A DNA stretch of 64,000 bases. Source: Globisporangium splendens. Taxonomy: Eukaryota > Oomycota > Peronosporomycetes > Pythiales > Pythiaceae. The stretch is taken from NCBI GenBank assembly GCA_006386115.1, contig VFIW01000075.1:62001-126000 (forward strand), in the 5' to 3' direction. A program made the position numbers and the translations under genes. The notes beneath the pieces were generated by a model. That model saw nothing but the letters and a program-made list of their open reading frames with translations. It searched no databases and was not told the DNA's origin. This document shows positions 1-9,151 of the stretch, in pieces; positions within the stretch are counted from its first letter, which is position 1; the number at the start of each line of letters is the position of its first letter.

Positions 1-774
1 ACTGTGACAGCACACGCCACCCTCACCTACTGCATTGACGAGGTGGATATATTGTGTAAAGTCTCGCCCAATTGACTACGAACAGTATTTGCTGCGATCA
101 CAGCCGTCTCAGCCTGGGTTAACTTTTATGAATATGGCCAAGCTGCATTGGCAAGTGGGCGAAAATCGAATAGACTGCGACACCAAATGTATGCACTCGT
201 TATGGATACTAGGAATCGCTAAAGCCACCAACTTGACCGTCGAAAAGATGCGCACCACTTTTTAGCTTTCGTCGCGTGTGATGCGTGCAAGCACGCCACT
301 GCTTGCATAACCTCTTTTTGTTCAGATCAAGCGATAGCGAAATTGCACTGGTCCGTGCTATCTGTTGGAGAAGATCACCACTTGGTTCGCTGTTCTCATC
401 AGTATCCGCGAAACTTAAGGAGAATTAAACGGTGAGTGTATCCATACCTCGCAGCAAAATGGACCTAGACGTCGTTCCACTTGGCCTTGAAGTCAGGGGA
501 GCAGAGCCCATTGGCATCAAATTGCACTTACTACCGGCCAGATACAACAAGATACTAGGCAAATGGAGAAATGCACTGCTGGCAACATGGTGAACAGAGA
601 GATGGATGGGTTTTGCTACAGTCTCTCAACTTCGTCGTTTGCATGTTCACTTCTGTCCAAGAGGAGCAAGACGACTCCGAGTGATGGCCATAATACCGGA
701 TGGGTACATTTCCTCTTGAATTGCATAGGATCAACATATCAATTTAAAGAATATGAAAAAGGACACATTGATGG
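1..774. other. No supported gene; flank of an ankyrin pseudogene
   Basis: I see no convincing coding region, RNA gene or repeat here. Short open frames of 60-76 codons on both strands have no recognisable motifs and look like chance. Confidence 0.4.
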
Positions 775-2020
775 ATGTTAGAAACGACTTTTGAGGAAGT
801 GCAACAGGATACACTCGCACCTTTCTCAAATGGGTTCATTTTCCAAATGCCAAACGAGAAAAGACGCTTTGTCCACCGCAAAACAGTGCACGCTGCATGG
901 CTTTTCTATCTGCGAGCTCGCTTCCTAAACGGCACTGTCGTTGGTTGTAGAGAATGGCGCGAAGGATCTGGTGGAGCTTTGCTAAATCATGGAGCCGATA
1001 TCGAAGCAGGTAGCACATAGGAGTTGCCTTTGCTTATAGCTTGTCAGTGCAGACATCTCGACCTCGCGAAGCTCTCGCTGGAGAGAGGAGCGCAAGCCAA
1101 CGGGGTATTACCACAAGAAGGAGGAAAAACGCTACTTCATCTCGTTGCTGCGTTTGGATTTGTTGCCGTCGCAGAAATGACAATCGACGCTGGCGCAGAC
1201 GTAAACGCATGTGGTGAAGCCGCAGACACCAAGACGCCACTCTACGACGCAGTTCTCGAAGGGCGTATCGCGATGGTCAAGCTATTAGTGCGTCGTGGAG
1301 CTTCAATCGAGGAATATGGAGAAACTTGGGACAACGCGCTCTACGCTGCTGCTTTGAATAGTCAACTGGAGATCGTGAAGGTTTCACCCAAGTTCTCGGA
1401 AGCGAGTCGATCGAGCGGCATTACCTCCTCCACTATGCAGCTTCTGGTAGTTGGGTCCGTGTTCTCGAGCGCTTGATCTCGCTAGCGACAAATCTAGAGA
1501 CCGAGGGCGAAGATGAGCTGACACCTCTGGGCACGGCGATTTGTGACTTCAAGCCTCGAGCTCTGCGGTGTCTGGTGGTTCACGGAGCAGATATCCACGC
1601 AAAGGACTGCAAGAAGAAAGAGTTCTCGTACCTTCGTATCGCAGCCGAGATCAACAACGTGAAGGCCACAGAGATCCTCATCGCAAGCGGAGCCGATGTT
1701 CACGCTCGAGATGATCTGAGTGGCACTCCCTTCACGTCGCCGCAGCGTGTGGCGCGATGGATGCGCTCAAAGTTCTACTCGAGCATGGTGCGAAGCCGGC
1801 TTGATCCAGTGCCTTGTTGACTTTCAAAACAGGCAACGCTTGATGACCAGTAGCACCACAGAGTCTCACAGTCACCTCCCATCCAGTACCGATGCTGCAA
1901 GTCTAAGCGAGTTCCAGCGAGTATACCGTTCGAACACGTTCGTTTCCACCGCGGAGTGTAGCCATCTTGGTGTGGTAAAGTATCTTTGCGAGAACGGAGC
2001 AGAAATCGACATGTTGGCTC
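775..2020 (+). pseudogene. Ankyrin-repeat protein pseudogene, 5' part
   Basis: The translated segments carry repeated ankyrin signatures: GALLNHGADIEAG near 980, LHLVAAFGFVAVAEM near 1140, LLVRRGASIEE near 1290, LVVHGADIHAKD near 1570 and ILIASGADVHARD near 1680. Ankyrin repeats are protein-binding scaffolds, so the partner cannot be predicted. The gene is broken. A TAG at 1018-1020 interrupts the first frame, the frame shifts between about 1380 and 1475 and again near 1720, and a stop follows the repeat ending near 1800. The last recognisable repeat (KYLCENGAEID, 1979-2010) runs straight into a LINE insertion. Removing the LINE and one copy of its TSD lets the same frame continue at 3290. 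No start codon could be assigned. Confidence 0.75.
2008..2020. repeat. 13-bp target-site duplication, left copy
   Basis: GACATGTTGGCTC lies directly left of the LINE and is repeated exactly at 3277-3289. This marks the insertion by target-primed reverse transcription. Confidence 0.9.
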
Positions 2021-3176
2021 TTTATGTTCCCAAGTTGTCCAATATTCTGTTCAACATCTATTCTGGGAGTGTCCGAAAGCCAAACTCGTGTGGAACTACT
2101 TTTATGCGCTATTGGCGAAGATCGGAATCACTCCTGGTCACGACCCCGCAATCTGGATCTTCAGTCTGGATCTACCAGATACTCCAAGGCATGCATGGAC
2201 CACGATCAAGAGACACATTATCGGACACAAGTTCTCCAATGAACATCTCCAAGATCATCTCTATCCCGTCGCACACATGCTGTGGCGATATATGAGCGCG
2301 TCGCTCATACATGCCATTTGGTGTGCGCATCTGCGACGCATGGATTCGGATCCAATCAAATCGACTGCTGAGATGGCGATCATGATGACCAGATTAGAGG
2401 CAGGAATGCGAAACCTCACACGACTCGCTGAAGCGCAAGCTGGAGACTCTGACGGTCACACGGTTGCAGCAGTTCTCAAGGCATATGTCGACTGCTTTCT
2501 CAGCCAAACCGACGCCATCCCCTTGACTCCAAGTGATACTCGCGGCGTTTACCTGTTGTTTTTCGATGGTGGATCACGCGGCAATCCAGGACCAGGAGGG
2601 ACTGGATCCATTATCGTGCGTGTCCATAAGGACTCGCACACAGCCAGTTTAATTTGGGCCGCGAGCATGGCGTATAGCAGGAAGGACACGACCAACAACT
2701 TTGCCGAGTACTGGGGTCTCATACATGGACTCCGAGAAGCCCAACGCAGTCACTTCGAACCGTTGTACGTGATTGGAGACAGTGCACTCATTATCTCCCA
2801 ACAGCGAATGCATCGGTCCCCTCGACAGCACCGATTGGCACGTTTATACCAGACAAGTCGACGACTCGCGGATTGCATCGACATCCGAGGATGGTACCAT
2901 CACTACCGTGCCTTCAACAAGATGGCGGACTCAGCCGCCAACCTAGCCATGGACACCAGAACCTCAACGCAGGTCCACTTCCCAACTCAAAGAGCTGCTT
3001 TCAACAATCTCACCCAGGATCTTGACAACGACGTCATGCATTGGCTTATGAGAAGTTCGGAAGACCCAAGGTCATTGGACAACACAAGGCAGCCTCACAT
3101 AGGACCAAGAGAACATGCCATCCTGGTCAAAGATTATTTAGCATTCAGAAGTGATCTATTACAATCCGCGCTGTAG
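2021..3176 (+). pseudogene. LINE ORF2 C-terminus: zinc-binding and RNase H domains
   Basis: The frame is open to the TAG at 3174-3176. It encodes the tail of LINE ORF2. First comes a zf-RVT-like segment ending in WECP. An RNase HI domain follows near 2555-2960, with catalytic acidic positions in FFDGGSRGNPGPGG (first Asp), NNFAEYWGL (Glu), VIGDSALI (second Asp) and a final MADSAANLAMD. The DGGSRGNPG form resembles the archaeal/plant type of RNase HI rather than the classical LINE type; this is from family knowledge and untested. The open frame also reads upstream into ankyrin DNA, but that start is an artefact of the insertion. The RT and endonuclease parts are missing, so the copy is dead on arrival. 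Confidence 0.85.
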
Positions 3177-3276
3177 ACACATTTACACTCCTAGATGAAA
3201 TTCGCAATGAAGATTAGTTAGGAGAATGGATATTGTAGGTCACGAAGATGAACCTAAATATACCTCACCTTATAAA
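2021..3276 (+). mobile_element. 5'-truncated LINE (copy 1) with RNase H
   Basis: This is the 3' end of a non-LTR retrotransposon inserted in an ankyrin gene and bounded by a perfect 13-bp TSD. It begins inside the reverse-transcriptase zinc-binding region (QHLFWECPKAKLVW, about 2057-2100) and ends with a non-coding tail TTGTAGGTCAC...ATACCTCACCTTATAAA. Two other copies of the family occur at about 14.4 and 47.2 kb, and a SINE at 29.1 kb carries the same 3' tail. Confidence 0.9.
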
Positions 3277-3735
3277 GACATGTTGGCTCGCCTCGGTACG
3301 ACTGTGCTCGTGGCTGCATCGATGTACGCCCATGTGGACGTCGTCCACTGCTTGCTTACTGAACGATCCGCGAGGGTTACTTCTCGCGACTACGATGGAC
3401 TCACAGCATTCCACACCGCTGTCAAGCACAGCCGCGACGATATCGTGAAGCTATTCATCGCGCATGGCGCAACTGTGGACGACAGAATCAAGCCCGCGCC
3501 GGCCAATGAAGTGGTTCCCTTTCCTGAGCTAGTTCCCATCCACTTTGCAGCACAGAGCGATCACTCCAACGTACTCAAGACGCTAATTAAACACGGAGCA
3601 GATCTGGGAATCAAGAATGCGGATGGCCTTCGCACCATCCAGCTTGTTCGCGCAATGGATAAAGGAGAGATCCCTGGCGCTGTCGGATACCTGCTGTCAC
3701 ATGGTACGGTGGATGAGTACTCGTACTGCGAGTAG
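3277..3735 (+). pseudogene. Ankyrin-repeat protein pseudogene, 3' part
   Basis: This is the continuation of the gene interrupted at 2020; the first 13 bases are the duplicated target. Repeats are clear: VHCLLTERSARVTSRDYDGLTAFHTAV, then VKLFIAHGATVDD, PIHFAAQSDHSN and TLIKHGADLGIKNADG, ending at the TAG 3733-3735. This half is uninterrupted, so most damage is in the 5' half. An AATAAA-like element (AAATAAACATG) follows at about 3757. An alternative is that a shortened product is still made from an internal start, but no promoter-like motif was seen. Confidence 0.75.
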
Positions 3736-3872
3736 CCAACCCTTCGAGTGAAATGTAAATAAACATGAGTAGAGGTCGAAACATTGAAATTAGGCAGTCA
3801 GCATTTAGCTATTTCTGCGATCAATCTCGCTACACATTTGCGGTTAGACTGCTGACTTTCACAGCTCCCAAC

Positions 3873-6800
3873 TTATGAAGAAGCTGACTCCACCAGACGC
3901 GCGTACAGTCCGTTCAGCGCCAACAACTCCGAGTGCGTGCCTTGCTCGGCGATTCTACCACCACTCACCACACAAATCTTGTCCGCCTTGCGGATCGTCG
4001 ACAACCGATGAGCGATGATGATCGTCGTGCGACGCTTCAGAGCCACCACCTTGTCCAAAGCCTCCTGCACAACCTTCTCACTCTCCGAGTCCAACGCACT
4101 CGTGGCTTCGTCCAGCAACAAGATCTCGGGGTTCTTCAGAATCGCACGCGCAATCGCGATACGCTGCTTCTGACCACCAGAGAGCTGCTCTCCCTTCATG
4201 CCGACCTGAGTATCGTAGCCATCAGGGAAACGAGTGATGAAGTCGTGTGCGTTCGCCATCTTCGCAGCAGCTTCGATCTCGTCTTGGCTTGGCTTGGTTT
4301 GAAGACCGAAACTGATGTTTTCCGCGATGGTGCCGATGAACAGCGTGGGTTCCTGACCGACCAGACCGATCTGGCTGCGCAGCCAGCTCAAGTTGAGATC
4401 CTTCAGGTTGTTGCCATCGAGGAGCACTTCGCCACGAATCGGGTCGTAGAACCGCTCAATCAGCGAAATGCATGTACTCTTGCCACCGCCACTTTGGCCA
4501 CAGAACGCGACCGTTTGTCCCGCTTCGATCGTCAGGTTGTAGTTCTTGAGCACAGTCACTTCCTTTCGCGTAGGGTAGCGGAATGTGATGTCCTTGAACT
4601 CAATCTTGCCTTCCACCTTGGTAGGTCGCAGACCACTCTCCTCGAACGCGTCAATTGGCACCTTGCGATCTCGGAGCGACACGATTTTGGAGCCTGAGTT
4701 GTACGCACTTCTCGAGTCTCCAAAGTACGAAGCTGCTCCAGTGATCCCTTCAATCGACATCATCATCGCCATCGTGGTTCGGATCATTTGCTCAAACGTG
4801 ATGGTCCCATTGTTCACCAGTTTGGCGCCGTACCAGTAGATGAGCGAGTACGTTGCCATCATGATGAACGAGCTAAATCCCAATGCGATGCCGTTGATAT
4901 GAGCTTCCCGTTCTCCTTTCTTCATAGGAACTTTCAAGAGTTCCATGAATTTGTCGTAGGAGCTCTCTTGCATCCCTAGCGAGACGACTGTGCGGATATT
5001 CGTCAGCACTTCTGATGCGTGGGCACCAGGTACTGCCAGCTCATCGGAGATCGCGCCTTGCCCTTCAATCTCTCGATCTCGAATCACTTGCCCAATGATA
5101 AGCAGCGGAAACACGGCGAGCATGATCAACGACAGCTGCCAACTACCAAGAGCAAATGAGATCACGACGGAGGTGATCATCGTAAACATGGCCTGGAACA
5201 CTCGAGCCTGCGCGTCTCCAGAGAGGAGAGCAACCTTCGTGGCGCTCGTCGCGAGATCAGCAACCAGACCACCTGTCGCATTCTCCTTTGCGTCGAAGAA
5301 GCCGACGTTTTGGCGGCAGAGCGACTCAAAGTTGATGTTGCGCAGTCGCGTCGTCAGCTTCTCCGCGAGATACTTGAAGCAATAAATCTCCATCCACACA
5401 AACAGCAGCATCAGCGCCGCGCCTCCCAAAAAGATGATTCCGTAGACCATCACGTCGTCGTAGATCTGGTCCAAGTATTTACGGTTCTGGGATTCTTCGA
5501 ACCTCGCGTAGCCGTCCGTCATCGATGTGACCATGCCACTCACCAGCAGCGCGGATGCCGGGAAGTAAACTCCGCCGCACGCCGCCCCAATCATGCCAAA
5601 CACGAAATGCTTCCACTCGGGCGAGCACAGACGCGCGATATCCACCATCCCAAATTTCTTCTTCTCCAACTCATTGTTCTCGACATCGCTCAGCGAAATG
5701 TCGGTTTTTGCCGACACAAAGCTCGAACGGTGGACCAAACGACCTTCTTCGTCGGCTTCCAGAGCAGCAGCTTCTTCCTCTTCCTTCGATCGGAGCTGCT
5801 GGATCGTGTACATGTTGCGGTAAATACCATTTTCAATCTGCACAATCTCATCGTGAGAACCGCTTTCCACGATGTGGCCGTCATTCAAAACGAAGATCTT
5901 GTCCGCGTGACGAATCGTACTCAAGCGATGCGCGATCACCAAAGTCGTCATCTGAGTCTTCTCCATCAAATTGTTCAACGCGGCTTGCACGACACGCTCG
6001 CTCTCGGCATCCAACGCACTCGTGGCTTCATCGAGCACCAGGATCTTAGGCTGACGAACAATGGCGCGAGCAATGGCAACGCGCTGCTTCTGACCTCCAG
6101 ACAGCGACAGACCCTTCTCACCGACCAACGTGTCGTAGTTCTCAGGCAACGACATGATAAAGTTGTGCGCGTTCGACAGCTTCGCAGCCTCAATGGCTTG
6201 CTCACGGGTAATGTTCTCTCCGCCAGCCGCAATGTTCTCGAAAATGGTGGTCGCAAACAAGACTGGTTCCTGGGACACCAGACCGATCTGGGAACGAAGC
6301 CATCTCACGTTCAGAGTCTTCACATCACGTCCATCGAGCAGCAGAGTCCCGCTCGTGGGGTCGTAGAAGCGTTCAAGCAAAGAGATCAACGTGCTCTTGC
6401 CACCGCCACTGGAGCCAACGAATGCCACGGTCTCGCCGGCGGCAATCTTGACGTTGTAGTTCTTGAGAATCTGTGCGTCTGGTCGACCGGGGTACGTGAA
6501 GTTGATGTCAATGGCTTCAATGGCGCCTTCGCACGAGTCGGGAATAATTCCTTCATCCTTGGACGCATCGATCTCAGACTTGGTGTCCAGAATTGCGAAC
6601 AACTGTAGTGCTGCACCAGTCGCCGCAGCCACTGCTGAAATATTTGGCGAGATTTGCGCGAGGGTTCCAGTGCCGGTCAAGATGGCGAAGAACGCCGTGA
6701 AGACCTCACCGGGACTTGCATCATTGTCAGAGACCTTCTTACCGCCGTACCACAGTCCGGCAGAGTACATGACCCAGGTGCTGGCGACGAACATGGCAAA

Positions 6801-7742
6801 CACGACCGACATGATCTTATGCAGCGCGATATTTTCTTTTTCGGCCAGGGCCGTCTGAGTACGGTAGTTGTCGATCGCGCGCTTCTCGCCATTCAGTGAC
6901 GCGACCGTGCGAATGGAGCCCAGCGTTTCCTCGGCGATCGCGCCAGCTCGAGCGTAAATCTTTTGCGCCCACTCCGATTGTTTCGTGAACATGTGGATCA
7001 GGTACGCCAATGAAATCGCCATCACAGGCACCACGCACGCCATGACGAGCGCGATATCGTAACCTTTGATGAACCCAATGACAAAGCCGACGACACACGT
7101 GACTGTGAAGCGCAGCGAGTCGCCGAGCTTCTGACCCATGCCAGCTTTGATCTTGACGGTGTCACCGGAGAGTCGACTCGAGAGTCGAAGCGCGTCGTTC
7201 TTGTCGTACCACGCAATGTCGAGGTACAGCATGTGCCTGAGCGCCTCGCCGCGAAGCGCTTTCATCTGGCGCTCGGCGCTGTAGTGGAAGGTCACGTAGG
7301 AGATGTAGTCGGTGCAGAACATGCCGATTGCTATGAGCAGGTAATTCAGCGCCGCTTGGTTGATCGAGTGCTGGTCAATCGGAACCGTCGTGAAGGCATC
7401 GAGCACGTGGCCAAACACGACCGCCATAAGAGGGAACAGCGCGCCATTCGCAGTGACCGTGATAAACCCAATCGAGAGCAACACCTTGTCGTAGAACGTG
7501 GCATAGCGGTATAGATGCGTGAACTTGAAACTGGACGGAGGCTCCCCGTCCTCGTTGTCTTCTAAGGCGTCTGGCTCCCGCGCATTCGAGTTCTTAGAGG
7601 TGGGCTTGGAGTCAGAGGTCGAATGCTGCTTGGCGGCATCGCCGATCTTCACGTGGAGCTCGTCACCACCACGAGGAGTCTGCAACGCCGCGTAGTCGCC
7701 GTTCATAACTGCTGCTTTCTGTGTTAATTCCGAAGGCGCCAT
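3873..7742 (-). CDS. ABCB-type (MDR/P-glycoprotein-like) full transporter 1
   Basis: Intronless gene of 1289 residues with TMD-NBD-TMD-NBD order, the usual length for full ABCB exporters that pump lipophilic compounds out of the cell at ATP cost. The first membrane domain spans about 75-380. NBD1 has Walker A GSSGGGKST near 446, signature LSGGQ near 547 and Walker B ILVLDEAT near 567. A charged linker with an EEEEAAALEADEE run follows. The second membrane domain spans about 715-1000, and NBD2 has GQSGGGKST near 1082, LSGGQ near 1188 and ILLLDEAT near 1208. All catalytic motifs look intact. Its tandem paralogue lies 1.4 kb upstream on the same strand. NBD1 plus linker, and NBD2, are almost identical to that gene while the membrane domains differ, which suggests gene conversion. 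The substrate cannot be inferred. Confidence 0.95.
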   Translation of the reverse strand: MAPSELTQKAAVMNGDYAALQTPRGGDELHVKIGDAAKQHSTSDSKPTSKNSNAREPDALEDNEDGEPPSSFKFTHLYRYATFYDKVLLSIGFITVTANGALFPLMAVVFGHVLDAFTTVPIDQHSINQAALNYLLIAIGMFCTDYISYVTFHYSAERQMKALRGEALRHMLYLDIAWYDKNDALRLSSRLSGDTVKIKAGMGQKLGDSLRFTVTCVVGFVIGFIKGYDIALVMACVVPVMAISLAYLIHMFTKQSEWAQKIYARAGAIAEETLGSIRTVASLNGEKRAIDNYRTQTALAEKENIALHKIMSVVFAMFVASTWVMYSAGLWYGGKKVSDNDASPGEVFTAFFAILTGTGTLAQISPNISAVAAATGAALQLFAILDTKSEIDASKDEGIIPDSCEGAIEAIDINFTYPGRPDAQILKNYNVKIAAGETVAFVGSSGGGKSTLISLLERFYDPTSGTLLLDGRDVKTLNVRWLRSQIGLVSQEPVLFATTIFENIAAGGENITREQAIEAAKLSNAHNFIMSLPENYDTLVGEKGLSLSGGQKQRVAIARAIVRQPKILVLDEATSALDAESERVVQAALNNLMEKTQMTTLVIAHRLSTIRHADKIFVLNDGHIVESGSHDEIVQIENGIYRNMYTIQQLRSKEEEEAAALEADEEGRLVHRSSFVSAKTDISLSDVENNELEKKKFGMVDIARLCSPEWKHFVFGMIGAACGGVYFPASALLVSGMVTSMTDGYARFEESQNRKYLDQIYDDVMVYGIIFLGGAALMLLFVWMEIYCFKYLAEKLTTRLRNINFESLCRQNVGFFDAKENATGGLVADLATSATKVALLSGDAQARVFQAMFTMITSVVISFALGSWQLSLIMLAVFPLLIIGQVIRDREIEGQGAISDELAVPGAHASEVLTNIRTVVSLGMQESSYDKFMELLKVPMKKGEREAHINGIALGFSSFIMMATYSLIYWYGAKLVNNGTITFEQMIRTTMAMMMSIEGITGAASYFGDSRSAYNSGSKIVSLRDRKVPIDAFEESGLRPTKVEGKIEFKDITFRYPTRKEVTVLKNYNLTIEAGQTVAFCGQSGGGKSTCISLIERFYDPIRGEVLLDGNNLKDLNLSWLRSQIGLVGQEPTLFIGTIAENISFGLQTKPSQDEIEAAAKMANAHDFITRFPDGYDTQVGMKGEQLSGGQKQRIAIARAILKNPEILLLDEATSALDSESEKVVQEALDKVVALKRRTTIIIAHRLSTIRKADKICVVSGGRIAEQGTHSELLALNGLYARLVESASS

Positions 7743-7778
7743 GCTGCTTCCAGGAGAACGACCTGTGACCGAGCGCGC

Positions 7779-7792
7779 AAATCGGAAAGTGG
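7779..7792 (-). promoter_or_regulatory. Weak oomycete core-promoter match, ABC transporter 1
   Basis: On the minus strand this reads CCACTTTCCGATTT, matching 11 of 14 positions of the oomycete Inr+FPR consensus TCATTYYNCAWTTT. It lies 37-50 nt upstream of the ATG. The call rests on consensus and position only. Confidence 0.4.
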
Positions 7793-9151
7793 ACGTTGGG
7801 AAACCGAAGCCCAGAAGCCGCCACTTATCTGCACTGAAGTACGAAAGAGTCTCCGATACTAATCATAAGCAATTTTTGTGGATGAATCGAACAATGAAAG
7901 GCGCCCATCACCCTTGGACAGCGACTTGGACTAATCTGGGGACGAGTCCCACAGTAGGTCGAATCAGTTCGTTCTCTGACACGTGAGCGAGTGTTATCCA
8001 GTGACGCGATCTAGCCATTTCCCCAAATGACCAACAACTACAGTGCATGCCACTAGAGCCTTCGCTCGTAGACTGGTACAGCATCTCAGCAGGATGCTTG
8101 CTGCCTGGGTGTCATCAAGTGCTGGGGGACACTGCTTGAATGAGCTCATGCGATATAATTGAGCTCACCTTCGGAAATGAGCAAATGGTAAGCGTATGCA
8201 ATTGTGCAAATTACTGACACTTGCATTGCTTCTGGTGTGCCAACGAGGGGCTGTGAGGCTCCCGTGCATCGATGCAAAAATAACAAAGTTTGCTGCATTT
8301 GATTTTTCGGCATTTTAAAAAAACCTGTTGACAAAAAAACAAAGTAGTAAATCTAGATTATTACCTCGTTTATTTTTAAATCAGAGAGCAAAAAACCGAG
8401 GGTATCAACTGACCTTGGCATGTTTTTTCTTTGGATCATTTTCGATGTTGAGTCAGTCTGTTTGCTCGCCAAGCTCTGCAACTTGTGAAGCTGAGGTAGG
8501 GAGGGCACAAGAGACCAAAGACCAGAAGTGAGTATGTGGCGTCGAGTGGACGGCACATCGTCTTCTAGAGACGATGCAACGGAGGTTACTTTTTGATGGT
8601 CAGGAGTCAACATCAAGCGCTGCCATGGAGATCACAGCTTCGAAAAATACTCCACGTTGTGGAGCTCAGAGCTCAGAACCGAGTTTATCGACAACTATTA
8701 TAGCTAGGATCAAAGTGAGTTCAGTGTATTCGACTGATGGTACGCTCTATCATAGATCCACCGGTTTAGTACTAAAACCCGAATGTAGCAAATAACATGT
8801 TTTCAAGGATAGACCAGGATTGATTTGTCGTACTGTCGCATCATCGTGCTTTGTCATCCGCTTCATTATCACGAATGATTCGTACATGCTTGGCTGGCCG
8901 CAGTATTGGCAGGTTGGCCGTCCCGTTGGGCCATCCGGGATCCTGCTGCAATCTCGGCCATGCAAGAAACCTTATGATCACCGCATCGCGATTTTCCATA
9001 GCTCGTCTCAACTGGTTTCAAGATGTTCGAGTCCAGAACGCAGGTCGCTTTCAAATACCTTAACCAAAGCAACACAGAGATTTGATATATCGAGGCAGCT
9101 ACGATGAGATTTATTGTGCTTTCCGCTCGTTGCTACCACGCAACAGATATC
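7793..9151. other. Intergenic spacer between the two ABC transporters
   Basis: I see no gene here. It contains the promoter side of transporter 1 and the 3' side of transporter 2. Open frames of 60-95 codons near 8.3-9.1 kb have no motifs. Confidence 0.5.

Noticed and set aside
1986..2020. RNase H ORF starting at 1986
   Set aside because: The first codons are ankyrin-gene DNA read in a chance frame through the LINE junction.
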